64,000 bases of DNA from Epinephelus fuscoguttatus (taxonomy: Eukaryota > Chordata > Actinopteri > Perciformes > Serranidae), in contig NC_064759.1 of the NCBI RefSeq assembly GCF_011397635.1, forward strand, positions 12,358,428 to 12,422,427, read 5' to 3'. Below, piece after piece: positions 1-11,940 of this stretch. Both the position numbers and the translations under genes were made by a program. The notes under the pieces are model-generated. The model worked only from the letters and a program-made list of their open reading frames with translations. It was not told where the DNA came from and made no database searches. Every line of letters begins with the position of its first letter. Position 1 is the first letter of the stretch.

Positions 1-1583
1 CGTGGCCCTGCAGTCTCATGACTTTTTTTTTAGGGGATTTGCAGGGTGTTTATCTATGCTAATTAGGACTAATAGACATGCATTGTAAATGTGCGAGGAC
101 AACAGGATTCATCATAAGAACACAGGTGTGAGTAATTCTGCCGTTTAAAGAAATATCATGAATCTGACGGGAAGTTTTCTCAGAAACAAATTTAAGGAAA
201 ACTTAAGAAGATATTGGTAAATGAAGTGCAATGACTTAGGCAAATTCTTTGTTGTACTACTATTTTAAATGCTGAAAAAAAAAAAAAGAAGAAGAAAAAA
301 GGCAGAGCCGAGGGCAGAACAATACTGGGAAATACCTGGCATTTCTTGGCAGCTGTCCTTGCAAATTTTGTGTTTCTCAATCAGCATGTGGGATTCCCAT
401 CATGTCAAGTTTTTTGCATGAAATACATGAGCCTCATATGCATCGCCTTGTACCAGTTTCAGCCATGCTGTGAAATGTTGGTTAAATAGCCAGTTTTTGT
501 TGACTGTGCACTCCCCCATGTCCTCCAGGGTAGAGTGACAGCTTGCTAACAGACAGTGGATCCTCTGCTCTGAGCATCCAGGTTGGAAACAAAATAATAG
601 TTGTTGGTTCCCGTAAATTATTTCAAAAATATAGATGTCATTGATTAAAAAAAAACAATCATAAAATCCTACTTCCCATGTCTCAAACAATTTTAAAACT
701 ATCCAAGGACTGATTTTAGACAAATCAAACACGGGCTTCACGTCGGCCACTGTGGCTCTTCTAAACACTTGGCACATGGGAGAAGTTCCAGTTCTGCAAA
801 CTCACCACTGGAGCCACAAAATCCTACACACTAGATCGTCGAGACTTTTTAAGGATCAGCGTGAACCCTGTGCAACCTCTTTCAGTTTTGAGCTTGGAGC
901 ATGGGACAACGAAAATGCCCTCAGGGAAGATTTCACACTTCTTCAGTTTTGCTTGAGGCTGTGTACTAACTACTTATTTTTGTTAATGCGCAAACAGATG
1001 TTATATTCACCCACTTGTTTGCAGAATACAACATCCTGTAGCTGTGCCTCTAAACTAACTTAAGTGTGTTGTCAATGTGAAAAACTAACAGGCGCACTGT
1101 AAACTAAACACAGGCCCGTCCCAGAATAGCAAGAGATGAGAATGTCTAACATTCCCCTGGAAGTGGTTCCCTTAAACGAACTGGTTATGCTGCATGTTCC
1201 TATAAGTATATGGACTAGTTTAAATACACTGATGGTAGTCACAGACATGCATGATGAGAAGCTGATGTACGTGTGTGACAGCAGTACGATATTTGAAAAA
1301 CTAAAATCTTGTTTAACCTCACGGTACACTTGCAGTAAGTTCAGGAAGGGGAGAGCCACAGCTGTGCAGTATAAACCAAATGACCTGACAGCAGGTGCTC
1401 CAATTAGAGTAAAATCCAGCATCTCTCACTCCAAGTTGTCGGCTGCATCAAAGCAGCTTCCCAGAGCGCCAGAGTGCAGCGGTGCGTGCTCAGTAATGCA
1501 GCCCGACAACTGTCCAGCAGCAAAAAGGTCTAAATCAAATCTTTTGACGTGTGTGTATTAGGGGAAAATGTTGCATTCCTTAC
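1..1583 (-). other. Intron of the ABC transporter gene, running off the window
   Basis: This lies downstream (in gene sense) of the last visible abcb exon. The next exon should encode the segment leading into the first nucleotide-binding domain (Walker A). I searched both strands by eye and found no Walker A, Q-loop or signature motif, so that exon lies beyond base 1. Bases about 796-837 match, in reverse orientation, a repeat motif (TCTAGTGTGTAGGATTTAGTGGC type) seen again near 19.3, 19.8 and 47.0 kb. Open frames of up to 141 codons occur on both strands, but they resemble no family I know and overlap each other. Confidence 0.6.
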
Positions 1584-4500
1584 GCGTTCAATAATGCTGT
1601 ACACTTTATGTGCAGCTCCCCTGGCGCTGTCAAAGGTCTGGAAGTTAGGAGCAGTTTGTCCCAAAGTGAACACTCCAATAAGCACGACGAAGAACACCTG
1701 AAGACACAAATCACAGTAAGCTGTAGCAACCTTCTTTTTTAGTGTCTCTTTATGGTTAAAGGGAAACAAATCATTACAAATTCTGTCATGAAGTGTCTAC
1801 TCACAGTGAGTACAGTTCCAATTGTGTACTCCTTACTCAGGATGAGTGTACTTCCGTACCAGAAGGCCAATGCATAAGACAGGTAGATCACCATGAAGGT
1901 GAAGCCCATGGCCAAGTTAGCAGATAGCGCCTTCTTTATTCCCACGTTCTTTGCATCCTCCAAGTTCTTATTATATCTGTGGTGTAACACGCATACAAGC
2001 ATGAGTGTTAGCTCAGTGGAAACAAAGTTAAATAGAAATTAGATTGTGGTGACAACACGGCCTTTTGGCATCAACAAATGTCACATCAGTAGAAAAGAGT
2101 AATCTAATTCTATGGGCTTTTTTGATGGGTTTTATCCAGTTACAGCTTTGCGGGGGATATTTCCTGGACTTTAATCACCTTAAAAACAGATTTATTCACA
2201 GATGTTTTGCTTTGTTGAGTAGAAATTAGCAAAATTTGGTCTCGTAACCATCCATCAGATTAATGGATTAATGATTAATGTCAAAATCTTGTTGTAATTT
2301 AAGGGCAACACTTTGAATTTGGATATTCCAACACTGATCTTCAGCTACAAGGTGACTAGCCATACCTAGAAACTACTGATATACTGTAGCTCAGCCAGCT
2401 TTACTTGTCATTTATTTACTATGCAGCTTGTTTGGCATTAACCCTATAAAGCCCACAGGGCCGCTGGCAATCCCAGCTGACATTCCTGTTTTAAAGAGGC
2501 TGTAGAGGGCTGAGTTTTAACGCTACAGTGATGAAACTGGTATCATATGAATCAAGAAGACCCACAGAATTGACAATTTTAGCACCAAATCTGTGTAACA
2601 AATGGTATCAACCCCAAAGTTGCTGGAACAACTTATGAGACATAATGGAGCATTGGAATGGCTATCGTATACTTTCATCATTCTCTTCAGGTTTCTTGCT
2701 TTCAAATGATGTAAAACACTTCTACATGTACACACTGTTGACCTGCAAATCGGCAAAAATTCCAGTATTGTGCATCCCTATTTGGTTTTTAATGTCCCTG
2801 GTTTCAGCATCTGTCTTTTGTAAAACCCACTGTATTCCATATTTTTGTATAAAACATGCTATACAAATAGTTTTATTATTATTATTATAATCACAGATCT
2901 GCAAATGAAAAATAACTCAAACACTCAATATTTATTTTGAGAGAATCAGTGTCATTATATCCATCTGACAGTAAGCTGAAAATCAGCAGTGGACCACCTA
3001 TACCTTTACATACAGTACATAAACATACTGCACCTGGCGATTTCTTTTTCCTGACCATTGAAGGCAAACACTGTCCTGATAGCAGAGAGCACCTCCTCTG
3101 CCACAGCACCAGCTTTGGCATATGCAGTCTGCTCTTTAGAAGTGAAAGTCGCCAGCACCTGTTTTGACCAAAAAACATAATGTTACTAAGAATACCTGTG
3201 AGGGGGTAAGAGAAAGGTGGAAAGGTGGACAAAGAGCTGGTGTATGAAGAGAACTGGATACAACGTTGGAGCCGGGACCCCGTTGATTCCTATGAAAGTT
3301 GCTCAGTGACACATGGAGCAAAAATAGTTCCACTTTCCATTTATCCAGTCGTATGATCAATTCTTCCCAAACACATGTATTTTGACTAAAAACCTTTCTT
3401 TTGGAGTCTGGCTTTGAGCACAGACAAGTTTAACTTTAGCCAACCACCTGCTGAAGAGGTTTGTATGCTGAACTTTTCTTTTATACCCCAATTAGTGCGT
3501 GTACACGTGTTCTTTAAACACGGGTAAACCTGCTAAAAACAGGCAATGGACTCCATTCCCAGTAGACCGGAGCTGTGTACATAGCACTGCAGCAGATGAG
3601 TCTGCCTTTCTGTGTTTGTGGGGGTTTTTTGGTGTCACGCTCGACATCCACGCAGCATAGAGGCCTGCGAAAACTTCATGGTGGTTACTTCTTTATCTCT
3701 TACTTACTCAGTCTCCGTTTCAAACTCAGTGCAGAGTAATTTGGACCAATGTTTGAGCGCTGCTTGGGCGGAGATGGACAGTATTTTGTGGTGACGCATC
3801 ATTGAATCTCGCCAGTAAAAAAATCTGCGTGTTCATCGTATTTCCATCAATGCCGATATGAGCCGGAGCCGATAAATCCATGTGTGAATAGTGGTTGTAG
3901 CCTTTGCCATTACATTCAAAAAGCCAGATGTTAGCAGGTGTTGACGGGTTTGTTGTGCGGTGAAAAGGGGGCTTTAGACTGGTAAGTAAAATCCAACGTT
4001 GGCTATATAGCTAAATGAATCTTCGGTGTAAGTAATGACAACACAAACAATACTGGAAACATTCCAAATGGCGGCAGTATATGATTTTGGTAGAGCTGTT
4101 ATCTTGCTACTGTGGTCTTGCTAAAACTGAGCTCAGCAGGTTGTAACTTAAGCTACAGGCTGATGTCACACATGAATATTTCGACCGGCTCTCAGAGTTT
4201 CAGCAGCTTATTCAAAAATTGTGCGTATTCTTGCCCTGCTGTTAGTAGTTAGCTTTTTTTTTAATATGACTGATGACTAAATTTAGATTTCATGGACCCA
4301 GAGGCAAAGCAGTGAAATGCTGACCCCCATTTCTTTCCTACACATTGCACCTGTAAAAGAGAGGAAGAAGATGGAGAGACTCACCTTTGAGAAAAGTGCA
4401 GCTGAAATGCCCAGCAAAGGGCTCACAGCCAGGATGACCAGAGTGAGTTTCCAGCCTTTGATGAAGCCGATGATGAAGGATGACAATAAGCTGGCGATAG

Positions 4501-7500
4501 CATAGACAAGCTTCCCAGCCTTGTCGCCAATACCCTCTTGGATCTTGTAGATATCACTGCACACACAAATAAAAACACCAATGATCTTCAGAGTACTGCA
4601 ACATGTATCTATCTATCTGTTAGGGGTATTTTTCAGTTACAATGACCCAAATGGGGAATCAGTTATTTGAGAAAATAGTAAATGGACTGCACTTGTACAG
4701 CACCTTTCTCTTCCGACTACTCAAGGTGCTTTTACACTATGAGTCACATTCACTCATTCAACCACTGGTGGCCAAAGCTGCCATACAAGGTGCTACGTGC
4801 TACTCAGTAACCATTCACACGCTCTCACACACTGATAGAACTGCTATCAGGAGCAATTTGGGGCTTGCCCAAGGACACTTCGACATGCGGACTGGAGGAG
4901 CCTGGGATCGGACTGCCAATCTCGATTCCTCTGAGCCACAGCCACCCAAAAAATGATCAGCAAATTTTGAATCAATAATTGGTCGCAGCTCTACTTTACA
5001 CCTGCACATAAAATAGAGTGTGTGGCTTGTCTGTTACCCACTCTGTGAGACGTGTGTTGAGCTCTCCCGTTTCAGTGACATCAAACCAGCCGATGTCCTG
5101 CTGCATGATGCGGTGGAAGAACAACTTGCGGATGTGTGAGGCCTGCCGCCCGGCCGACAGGCTCCAGAAGGCCACCTGCCCGTAGGCTGCAATCAGTACC
5201 ACAAAACCCAGGATGGAGTAGTAGATGGCAAACCTGGAAGGAGAAGGAGAGAAGTGTTGTGACACAAAGGACTTCAAAAGTTCTCGAATGTGTCTAATAA
5301 GGATGCAAGTAACAAGAAATTGCAATTTATGCTATTTTATATCTAATCCCTGCAAGCTCCCTGATCTTCCTGCATTTATGAAACTCTCAACAAACTAAAA
5401 AAAAACAAACAATCATCAACGTTACATTCAGTATTTTGGAGATATTTTCACTCGATAACGACAGCTTGCTCTGTTGATGCGGATCATGTAAAGTCTTACC
5501 TCGTCATATCCTCCTGTAAGGTGCTGTTTCTTGGTGGGATGGTGATATCTGATGACACACGGTAAAAAAAGACAGTGATATAGGTGTTACTGCATATTAA
5601 TTATTTATTTCAGTTACTTATGTGTGCCGATGTCTGTAACTGAAAACTCACTGAGGTGGCTGGTGTTCATGTGGCTCATCGCGTCCTGTACAAAGCTGTC
5701 CGTCATGTCCCCAAACACGACACACATGAGAGGAAGCACCACACCGTGCACCATGGCCAGCAGTGTCCCAGCCAAGATCAACGCAATGTCCACTCCGCTT
5801 GCAAACCTGAACTACACTCAGGTAAAAGAGACAGTGCGGACAGACCAAAGACAGAACAGCAGATATCAGTATCTGTATGTTGTGGATGCACCTGATTATT
5901 TGCTGGAGGTTAAGAATTTTGAATTACACAATCAGAGCGAGGGAAAGACTTTTAACTCTAAGCAGCTATTATATTCTCACAGCGGGGGACAGGTGGGGTC
6001 AAACAACAGCAGGATGTTCCACACTCCCATCCTCTCTCCCAGCCTCCTCCTCTTACTTCATACACTCACACAAACCTTGACACACACGCAACTTGCTGTT
6101 ATGACTGTAAGATTAAACCACCAAAGGCTGTAGCCACTGAGCATGCACAGCTTTACAGAATACTATGTTAAATAATTTAAAGCTGCTCCCGTCTTCATAT
6201 GTGACACACGCAGCGCAACATCCATGACTGACACTTTACACCTAATACACTTGCGAGCACTGTTGTTGGTCACTGGGTGAGTGTGTGGGTCTTGTATGGT
6301 TCTTTAAAAGTTCTCTATTGGTTCTTTTCCCAGTAAACTAAACTAAGCTGAAGAACCAGTAGAGAGCATTAAGCCCCTGTATGGTTCTTTAGAGGTTCTC
6401 TATTGGTTCTTACTAAACTAAACTACGGAACTAATAGAGAACTTTTTTTTAAGTCTGAATATGGTTCTTTATAGGTTCTCTGTTGGTTATTTCCCCCAGC
6501 AAACTAAACTAAACTGAGCTATTTATTCTGCTGGACCTGGGTAACGAATTTCATTCCCTCATGTTTTTAACATGTTTGAGTAAACATAAAATAAAATAAA
6601 CTGAACCTTGAACTTTAAACCTTGAGGAACCTTTTATTTAGGCCCTGTATGGTTCTTTAGAGGATCTCTATTGGTTCTTTTCCGCAATACACAAAACTAA
6701 CAAAACTAAAATAAAATAAAGAACCAATAAAGAATCTTTTTAAAGGCCCTGTATGTTTCTTTAGAGGTTCTCTATTACTTCTTTCCCCAGTAAACTATAC
6801 AAAACTAAGCTGAAGAACCAGCAGAGAATATTTTAAGCCCCAATATGGCTCTTTAGAGGATCTACTGGTTCTTTCCCCAGTAAACTAAGCTAAATTAATC
6901 TAAGCTACACAAAACTAAGCTAAACTAAGCTAAACTACACTAAACTAAGGAACCAATAGAGAACCTAATTAAGCCACTGTATGGTTCGTTAGAGGTTCTC
7001 CGTTGGTTATTTCCCCAATAAACTACATTTAGCTTGAGTACCAGTAAAGAACATTTTAAAACCCCTAAGGTTCTTCAGAGGATCGCTACTGTTTTTTCCC
7101 TCAGTAAACTAAACTAAATGTCACTAAACTAAAGTAAGATAAACTAAGGAACCAATAGAGAACCTTTTATTAAGACCCTGCATGGTTCTTTAGAGGTTCT
7201 CTACTGGTTCTTTCCCCACTAAATTAAATTAATCTGAAGAACCAGTAGAGAACATTTTAAGCCCCTGTAAGGTTCTTTAGATGTTCTCTACTAGTTCTTT
7301 CCCTCGTAAGCTAAACTAAACTAAACTAAACTAAACTAAAGAACCAATAGAGAACCTTTATTAAGCCCCTGTAAGGTTCTTTAGATGTTCTCTACTAGTT
7401 CTTTCCCTCGTAAACTAAACTAAACTAAACTAAAGAACCAATAGAGAACCTTTATTAAGACCCTGTAAGGTTCTTTAGATGTTCTCTACTAGTTCTTTCC

Positions 7501-9358
7501 CTCGTAAACTAAACTAAACTAAACTAAACTAAACTAAACTAAACTAAACTAAGGAACCAATAGAGAACCTTTATTAAGACCCTGTATGGTTCTTAAGATG
7601 TTCTTTATTGGTTCTTTCCCCACTAAATTAAACTAAACTAAACTAAACTAAACTAAGGAACCAATAGAGAACCTTTATTAAGACCCTGCATGGTTCTTTA
7701 GAGGTTCTCTACTGGTTCTTTCCCCACTAAATTAAATTAATCTGAAGAACCAGTAGAGAACATTTTAAGCCCCTGTAAGGTTCTTTAGATGTTCTCTACT
7801 AGTTCTTTCCCTCATAAACTAAACTAAACTAAACTAAGGAACCAATAGAGAACCTTTATTAAGACCCTGTATGGTTCTTAAGATGCTCTTTATTGGTTCT
7901 TTCCCCACTAAATTAAACTAAACTAAACTAAGCTAAACTAAACTAAACTAAGGAACCAATAGAGAACCTTTATTAAGACCCTACATGGTTCTTTAGAGGT
8001 TCTCTACTAGTTCTTTCCCCACTAAATTAAATTAATCTGAAGAACCAGTAGAGAACATTTTAAGCCCCTGTAAGGTTCTTTAGATGTTCTCTACTGGTTC
8101 TTTCCCTCATAAACTAAACTAAACTAAACTAAACTAAGGAACCAATAGAGAACCTTTATTAAGACCCTGTATGGTTCTTAAGATGCTCTTTATTGGTTCT
8201 TTCCCCACTAAATTAAACTAAACTAAACTAAGCTAAACTAAACTAAACTAAGGAACCAATAGAGAACCTTTATTAAGACCCTGCATGGTTCTTTAGAGGT
8301 TCTCTACTAGTTCTTTCCCCACTAAATTAAATTAATCTGAAGAACCAGTAGAGAACATTTTAAGCCCCTGTAAGGTTCTTTAGATGTTCTCTACTAGTTC
8401 TTTCCCTCGTAAACTAAACTAAACTAAACTAAGAAACCTTTTGTTAAGGCCTCGCATGTTTCTTTAGAGGCTCTCTACTGGTTCCTCCCCCAGTAAACTA
8501 AGCTGAAGAACCAGCAGAGAAAGAATATTTTAAGCCTCTAAATTGTTCTTTAGAGGTTCCTCGCTGGCTCCTCAGCTTAGTTTAGGTGAGTTTACTGGAG
8601 AAAAAATAGAAACACGACTTTCAAAGAGCCTACAAACAGTGCACTTCCACAGGATGACACATTAAAGGAGTGGCTCTCAACCAGGTTTATATTGAATTCC
8701 TCAGTAAGCATTTAGTGCAGGATTCTTAACCTTTACACCAATAGGTTATCTCACAAGAAATGATTAATAATCGTTCATATTATAAGTAAAAGTGTCATTT
8801 AAAAAACATATTGACGACTCCATGATATCATAACATTTTGAAACAGCTATAATACTAAACATCAGCATGAATTGACGAAGGTGTTGTAGCCTATAGCACC
8901 TTTAAAGAATGGGTACCAAATAACACCACAACAGGTTCCTTGTTACAACCAGCCAAAGAACCACTTTCGGGTACCATTTTTGTTTTAAGTGAAAACAGTT
9001 GAAAGAATGAGAAAAAATTAAACTACATAAACTGCTTCAAACCCCTAATTCAAGAGAGAGATGAGAGCGTGATGGTGACTGAGCTTACCACATCAATGGG
9101 GCCAACCATGGGCTCCTTTGCCTCTTTTTCTTTCTCCTTTCCATCCGTCTTGCTATCACTGGAGGATATAAAAATGATGCATGAATATAAAGTCTAATTG
9201 CTTTTTTTTTCACCTGTCAGTGTTTAGGCTGTGTGATATTTTTTTTAAATCTACTGAACTTGGTTAAAATAAGAGAATTTAAAGAGAGTTTACCTTATAC
9301 CTCCGTTTTGTTCCTGTTTGCCGGCGTCCAGCATTTCCATCTCGTCCTTCGCCTCCAT
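1584..9358 (-). CDS. abcb1: ABC transporter B family, P-glycoprotein type, N-terminal 373 residues (gene continues beyond base 1)
   Basis: ATP-driven efflux pump of lipids and xenobiotics in the plasma membrane. Nine coding exons on the minus strand: 9294-9358, 9089-9158, 5652-5811, 5500-5548, 5042-5233, 4385-4556, 3034-3158, 1805-1976, 1584-1697. All junctions are GT/AG and the phases add up to exactly 373 codons. Order: charged cytoplasmic N-terminus rich in K and E (residues 1-45); TM1 about 50-75 ([18 protein letters not shown]); extracellular loop with three N-glycosylation sequons (NTS, NIT, NST); TM2 with YYSILGFVV; the intracellular helix [16 protein letters not shown] and [10 protein letters not shown]3-TM4 ([16 protein letters not shown]); [15 protein letters not shown]5 (YALAFWYG); TM6 ending near [12 protein letters not shown]. 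Exon lengths of 192, 172, 125, 172 and 114 are, as I recall, those of mammalian ABCB1. Both ATP-binding domains and the second membrane domain are outside the window. Synteny with rundc3b favours the ABCB1/ABCB4 locus; fish naming (abcb1 or abcb4) is unsettled. The start is the first ATG after an acceptor near 9370; a non-coding first exon probably lies upstream. Confidence 0.92.
1977..3033 (-). other. abcb intron 8, no recognised element
   Basis: AT-rich intron between the exons encoding the YNKNLED segment and the [13 protein letters not shown] segment. It contains a short (TTA)n run near 2873-2889. I see no inverted-repeat element or coding remnant here. Confidence 0.6.
3159..4384 (-). other. 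abcb intron 7 with a foldback-element fragment
   Basis: Mostly featureless intron. Bases about 3335-3395 (TTATCCAGTCGTATGATCA and the following CTTCCCAAACAC) resemble the middle of the foldback element at 61.5-62.1 kb, so a fragment of that family is probably present. Confidence 0.45.
4675..4956 (+). repeat. Interspersed repeat of a common teleost type in abcb intron 6
   Basis: It starts AAATGGACTGCACTTGTACA and runs through CACTCAAGGTGCTTTTACAC-like sequence, GCCCAAGGACACTTCGACAT and a CTGAGCCACAGCCACCC end. I know this pattern from many fish genomes as a dispersed repeat. An open frame of 104 codons runs across it but is not a gene. It lies wholly inside the intron between the exons at 4385-4556 and 5042-5233. 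Confidence 0.6.
6290..8595. repeat. 2.3-kb tandem satellite of self-complementary units in abcb intron 2
   Basis: The array alternates two blocks: TATGGTTCTTTAGAGG plus TTCTCTACTGGTTCTTTCCC, and AGGAACCAATAGAGAACCTT plus TATTAAGACCCTG. GGTTCTCTATTGGTTC and GAACCAATAGAGAACC are exact reverse complements, so each unit can fold into a hairpin whose loop is a variable (TAAAC)n run. Toward the 3' end a higher-order unit of about 300 bp appears (compare 7951, 8251 and about 7656). The 5' end of the array is more diverged than the middle. No open frame spans it. It occupies most of the 3.3-kb intron between the exons at 5652-5811 and 9089-9158. Confidence 0.93.
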
Positions 9359-10784
9359 GTTTGGGTCCTGTCAGTAAATGTCTCCGGCTAAACAAATTAT
9401 ATTATCCTCTGTGAGATTAAAAAAAAAAAAATAAAAATCAAATAACCGAAGAGCAGCCTCAGGATTCAGAGCTCACTGGCTCAGACTGAGGTTCATTATA
9501 AACTGTAAGTCTAAGATTAAACTGTGTGATGAAAAACACTCGTGGAGGTTAGAGGATAAAAGTGGGATAAAATATTAAATAAAATAAAACAGCAGGGAGG
9601 CTGTGCCACTGTTACACCACCGACCCCTCTCTGTCCTCCGGTCTATTTTTGACAGAAGCAATGATCACACACGCGCTTGCTTAGCCCTTCCTTCTCCTCC
9701 CCTGTCCCCTCCTCCTCTTCCTCCTCCCTGTCCCCTCCTCACGTGTCTTTATCTCCGCCGTACTCTACTCTATCAGAGGACAACCCTCGGGGGTTAACGA
9801 AAGCGCTGACTCTTGTCACCTGCAGAGAGTTGAAATGCACATTTGACTTGTTGATGTCTCACTCGTGGCTCTTTCTTCCTCCTGCTTGTGTCCGCTGAAC
9901 GGTGCTTCACATCGGTTAAAGTCTGTCAACAACAGCCAGGGGCGTGCCCGGGAGTGCAGATGTCTATTTTCCTGTCATTTACTCTATGTTTCACCTCACC
10001 CAAGTCAAAGAAAGTGTCCGCAATTACATAACTACATTTAAGATCGCTCTCGTGGTAAGAAGTACACGAGATGATCGACACCAATAATGTTAAAGGGGTA
10101 CTTCACTCATTTTCATCATTCATACATTTTGCTCATATGACTGTCTAAAAATATTAGTAAAAATGTACGTCTCCCAAATCCAAAAACTAGAGTGCCAAAA
10201 CTCAAATCTGTGATGTCAAAGGGCGGTGGTTTTCAAACTTTTTGTGCTCAGGCCAAGTCAAAATCTCAAAGCACACCTGTATTTGTGTCTGTGCTCAATA
10301 GCTCCCAGGTTGCCAAAAGGATATGGCCTAGAACTGGCCTGAACTTGGATGAAATTAGCCGGGCCGTCTCCAGTTGCCCAACTCGGCTGAGACTCAGTAT
10401 GAATGAAGCCCCAGAATTGGGCCAAATCAGCTGGCACGATTCTGGCGGCACACACTGCCATCACTAGGCCGTTATCAAAAATGACCTGGCCCAGCATCGG
10501 CCCAAAGTCGGCATCCTGAATGAAATTAGCCGGCCGTATCCAGGTGCCTGACGACTGAGACTCAGAATGACGCCCCAGAATCGGGCCAAATCAGCTGGCG
10601 ATTCCGGCTGCCATCATTGGGCTTTTATAACGTGTGTTATCACTCTAATCACGACATAAAACAATAAAAAATAGGAAAAATAAGAGAGGTGGCTTTTGTG
10701 CAAACAATGAGGCTTTTCTTTCAGTGATAGGTCTTCGCTGGTGCTTTGTTTTAATTTGCTCCGTACAGTAAAACGATCTATATA
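9359..10784. other. 5' flank and probable promoter side of the abcb gene, with a short imperfect tandem repeat
   Basis: Upstream of the abcb start codon. The sequence TTTACTGACAG just before the ATG exon (minus strand) is a good acceptor, so a non-coding first exon is likely further up. Bases 9680-9770 are strongly pyrimidine-rich on the plus strand. At 10090 a TAAAGGGGTACTTCACTC end looks like one terminus of a foldback element with no visible partner. Bases about 10347-10620 hold two diverged copies, about 170 bp apart, of a block containing TGAAATTAGCCGG, ACTGAGACTCAG and GGGCCAAATCAGCTGGC. No gene is supported. Confidence 0.5.
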
Positions 10785-11940
10785 CACTCACCGGCCACTT
10801 CATTAGGTACACCTGTTCAACTGCTTGTTAACGCAAATAGCTAATTGGCCAATCACTTGGCAGCAACTCAGTGCATTTAGGCATGTAGACACGGACGACC
10901 TGCTGAAGATCAAACTGAGCATCAGAATGGGGAAGAAAGGTGATTTAAGTGACTTTGAACGTGGCATGGACACACAGCCATCTCTAGGGTTTACAGAGGA
11001 TGGTCCGATAAAGAGACAATATCCAGTGAGCAGCAGTTCTCTGGGTGAAAATGCCTTGTTGATGCCAGAGGTCAAAGGAGAATGGCCAGACTGGTTCAAG
11101 ATGATAGAAAGGCAACAGGAACTCAAATAACCACTGGTTACAGCCAAGGTCTGTAGAAGAGCATCTCTGAACCAACAACACCTCGTCCAACCTTGAAGCA
11201 GATGGGCTACAGCAGCAGAAGACCACACCAGGTGCCACTCCTGTCAGCTAACAACAGGAAACTGAGGCTACAGTTCACACAGGCTCACCAAAACTGGACA
11301 ATAGAAGATTGGAAAAACGTTGCCTGGTCTGATGAGTCTGGATTTCTGCTGCCACATTCAGATGATAGGGTCAGAATTTGGTGTAAACATGAAAGCATGG
11401 ATCCATCCTGCCTTGTATCAACAGTTCAGGCTGGTAGTGGTGGTGTAATGGTGTGGGGGAGATTGTCTTGGCACACTTTGGGCCCCTTAGTACCAACTGA
11501 GCATGGTTTAAACACCACATCCTACCTGAGTATTGTTGCTGACCATGTCCATCCCTTTATGACCACAGTGTACCCATCTTCTGATGGCTACTTCCAGCAG
11601 GATAACGCACCATGTCACAAAGCTCAAATCATCTCAAACTGGTTTCTTGAACATGACAATGAGTTCACTGTACTCCAATGGCCTCCACAGTCACCAGATC
11701 TCAGTCCAATAGAGCACCTTTGGGATGTGGTGGAACGGGAGATTCACATCATGGATGTGCAGCCGACAAATTTGCAGCAACTGTGTGATGCTATCATGTC
11801 AATATGGACCAAAATCTCTGAGGTACAAGACTACTCCCTGCACCATGCTGTGGGGTGGGCAACCACCTCGTGATTGTCATAGTGTATATCATACACTTCA
11901 TATACTTCATATATTAATATTAGCATGGGTCCTCCTGTAA
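10785..11940 (+). mobile_element. Tc1-like DNA transposon, 3' end degraded or missing
   Basis: The left end begins right after a TATA at CACTCACCGGCCACTTCATT followed by AGGTACACCTGTTCAA, a terminal sequence known from fish Tc1-like elements. A mutated N-terminal transposase region (MGKKGDLSDFERG) follows, then an intact stretch of the catalytic half. I do not find the matching right terminal inverted repeat after the transposase frame, so the copy is truncated or rearranged on that side and cannot be autonomous. The right boundary given is approximate. Confidence 0.85.
10927..11873 (+). pseudogene. Tc1-like transposase, broken (226-codon open C-terminal part at 11193-11873)
   Basis: A DDE-type transposase remnant that would act by cut-and-paste at TA sites. 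The N-terminal piece starts MGKKGDLSDFERG at 10927, then loses frame and apparently part of the DNA-binding region. From 11193 an uninterrupted frame gives MGYSSRRPHQVPLLSANNRK, then WTIEDWKNVAWSDESGF (first catalytic D), GYFQQDNAPCHKA (second D) and WPPQSPDLSPIEHLWDVVER (E). The end (KISEVQDYSLHHAVGWATTS) diverges from the usual family C-terminus, which fits rearrangement near 11821. Stops and frame changes before 11193 make this a pseudogene; the start at 11193 is only the first ATG of the open part. Confidence 0.88.

Noticed and set aside
1136-1561. 141-codon plus-strand open frame antisense to the abcb gene
   Set aside because: Overlaps an opposite-strand open frame of similar length, has no recognisable domain and lies in an intron; likely chance or decayed repeat.
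4642-4956. 104-codon open frame in abcb intron 6
   Set aside because: It coincides with a dispersed fish repeat and has no protein features.
5812-9088. A missing micro-exon between abcb exons 2 and 3
   Set aside because: An apparent one-base frame error disappears if the acceptor GAGTGTAG is used, giving FRFASG in frame; no extra exon is needed.
9603-9898. Pro/Ser-rich open frames upstream of abcb
   Set aside because: They are translations of a pyrimidine-rich CTCC tract and not a gene.
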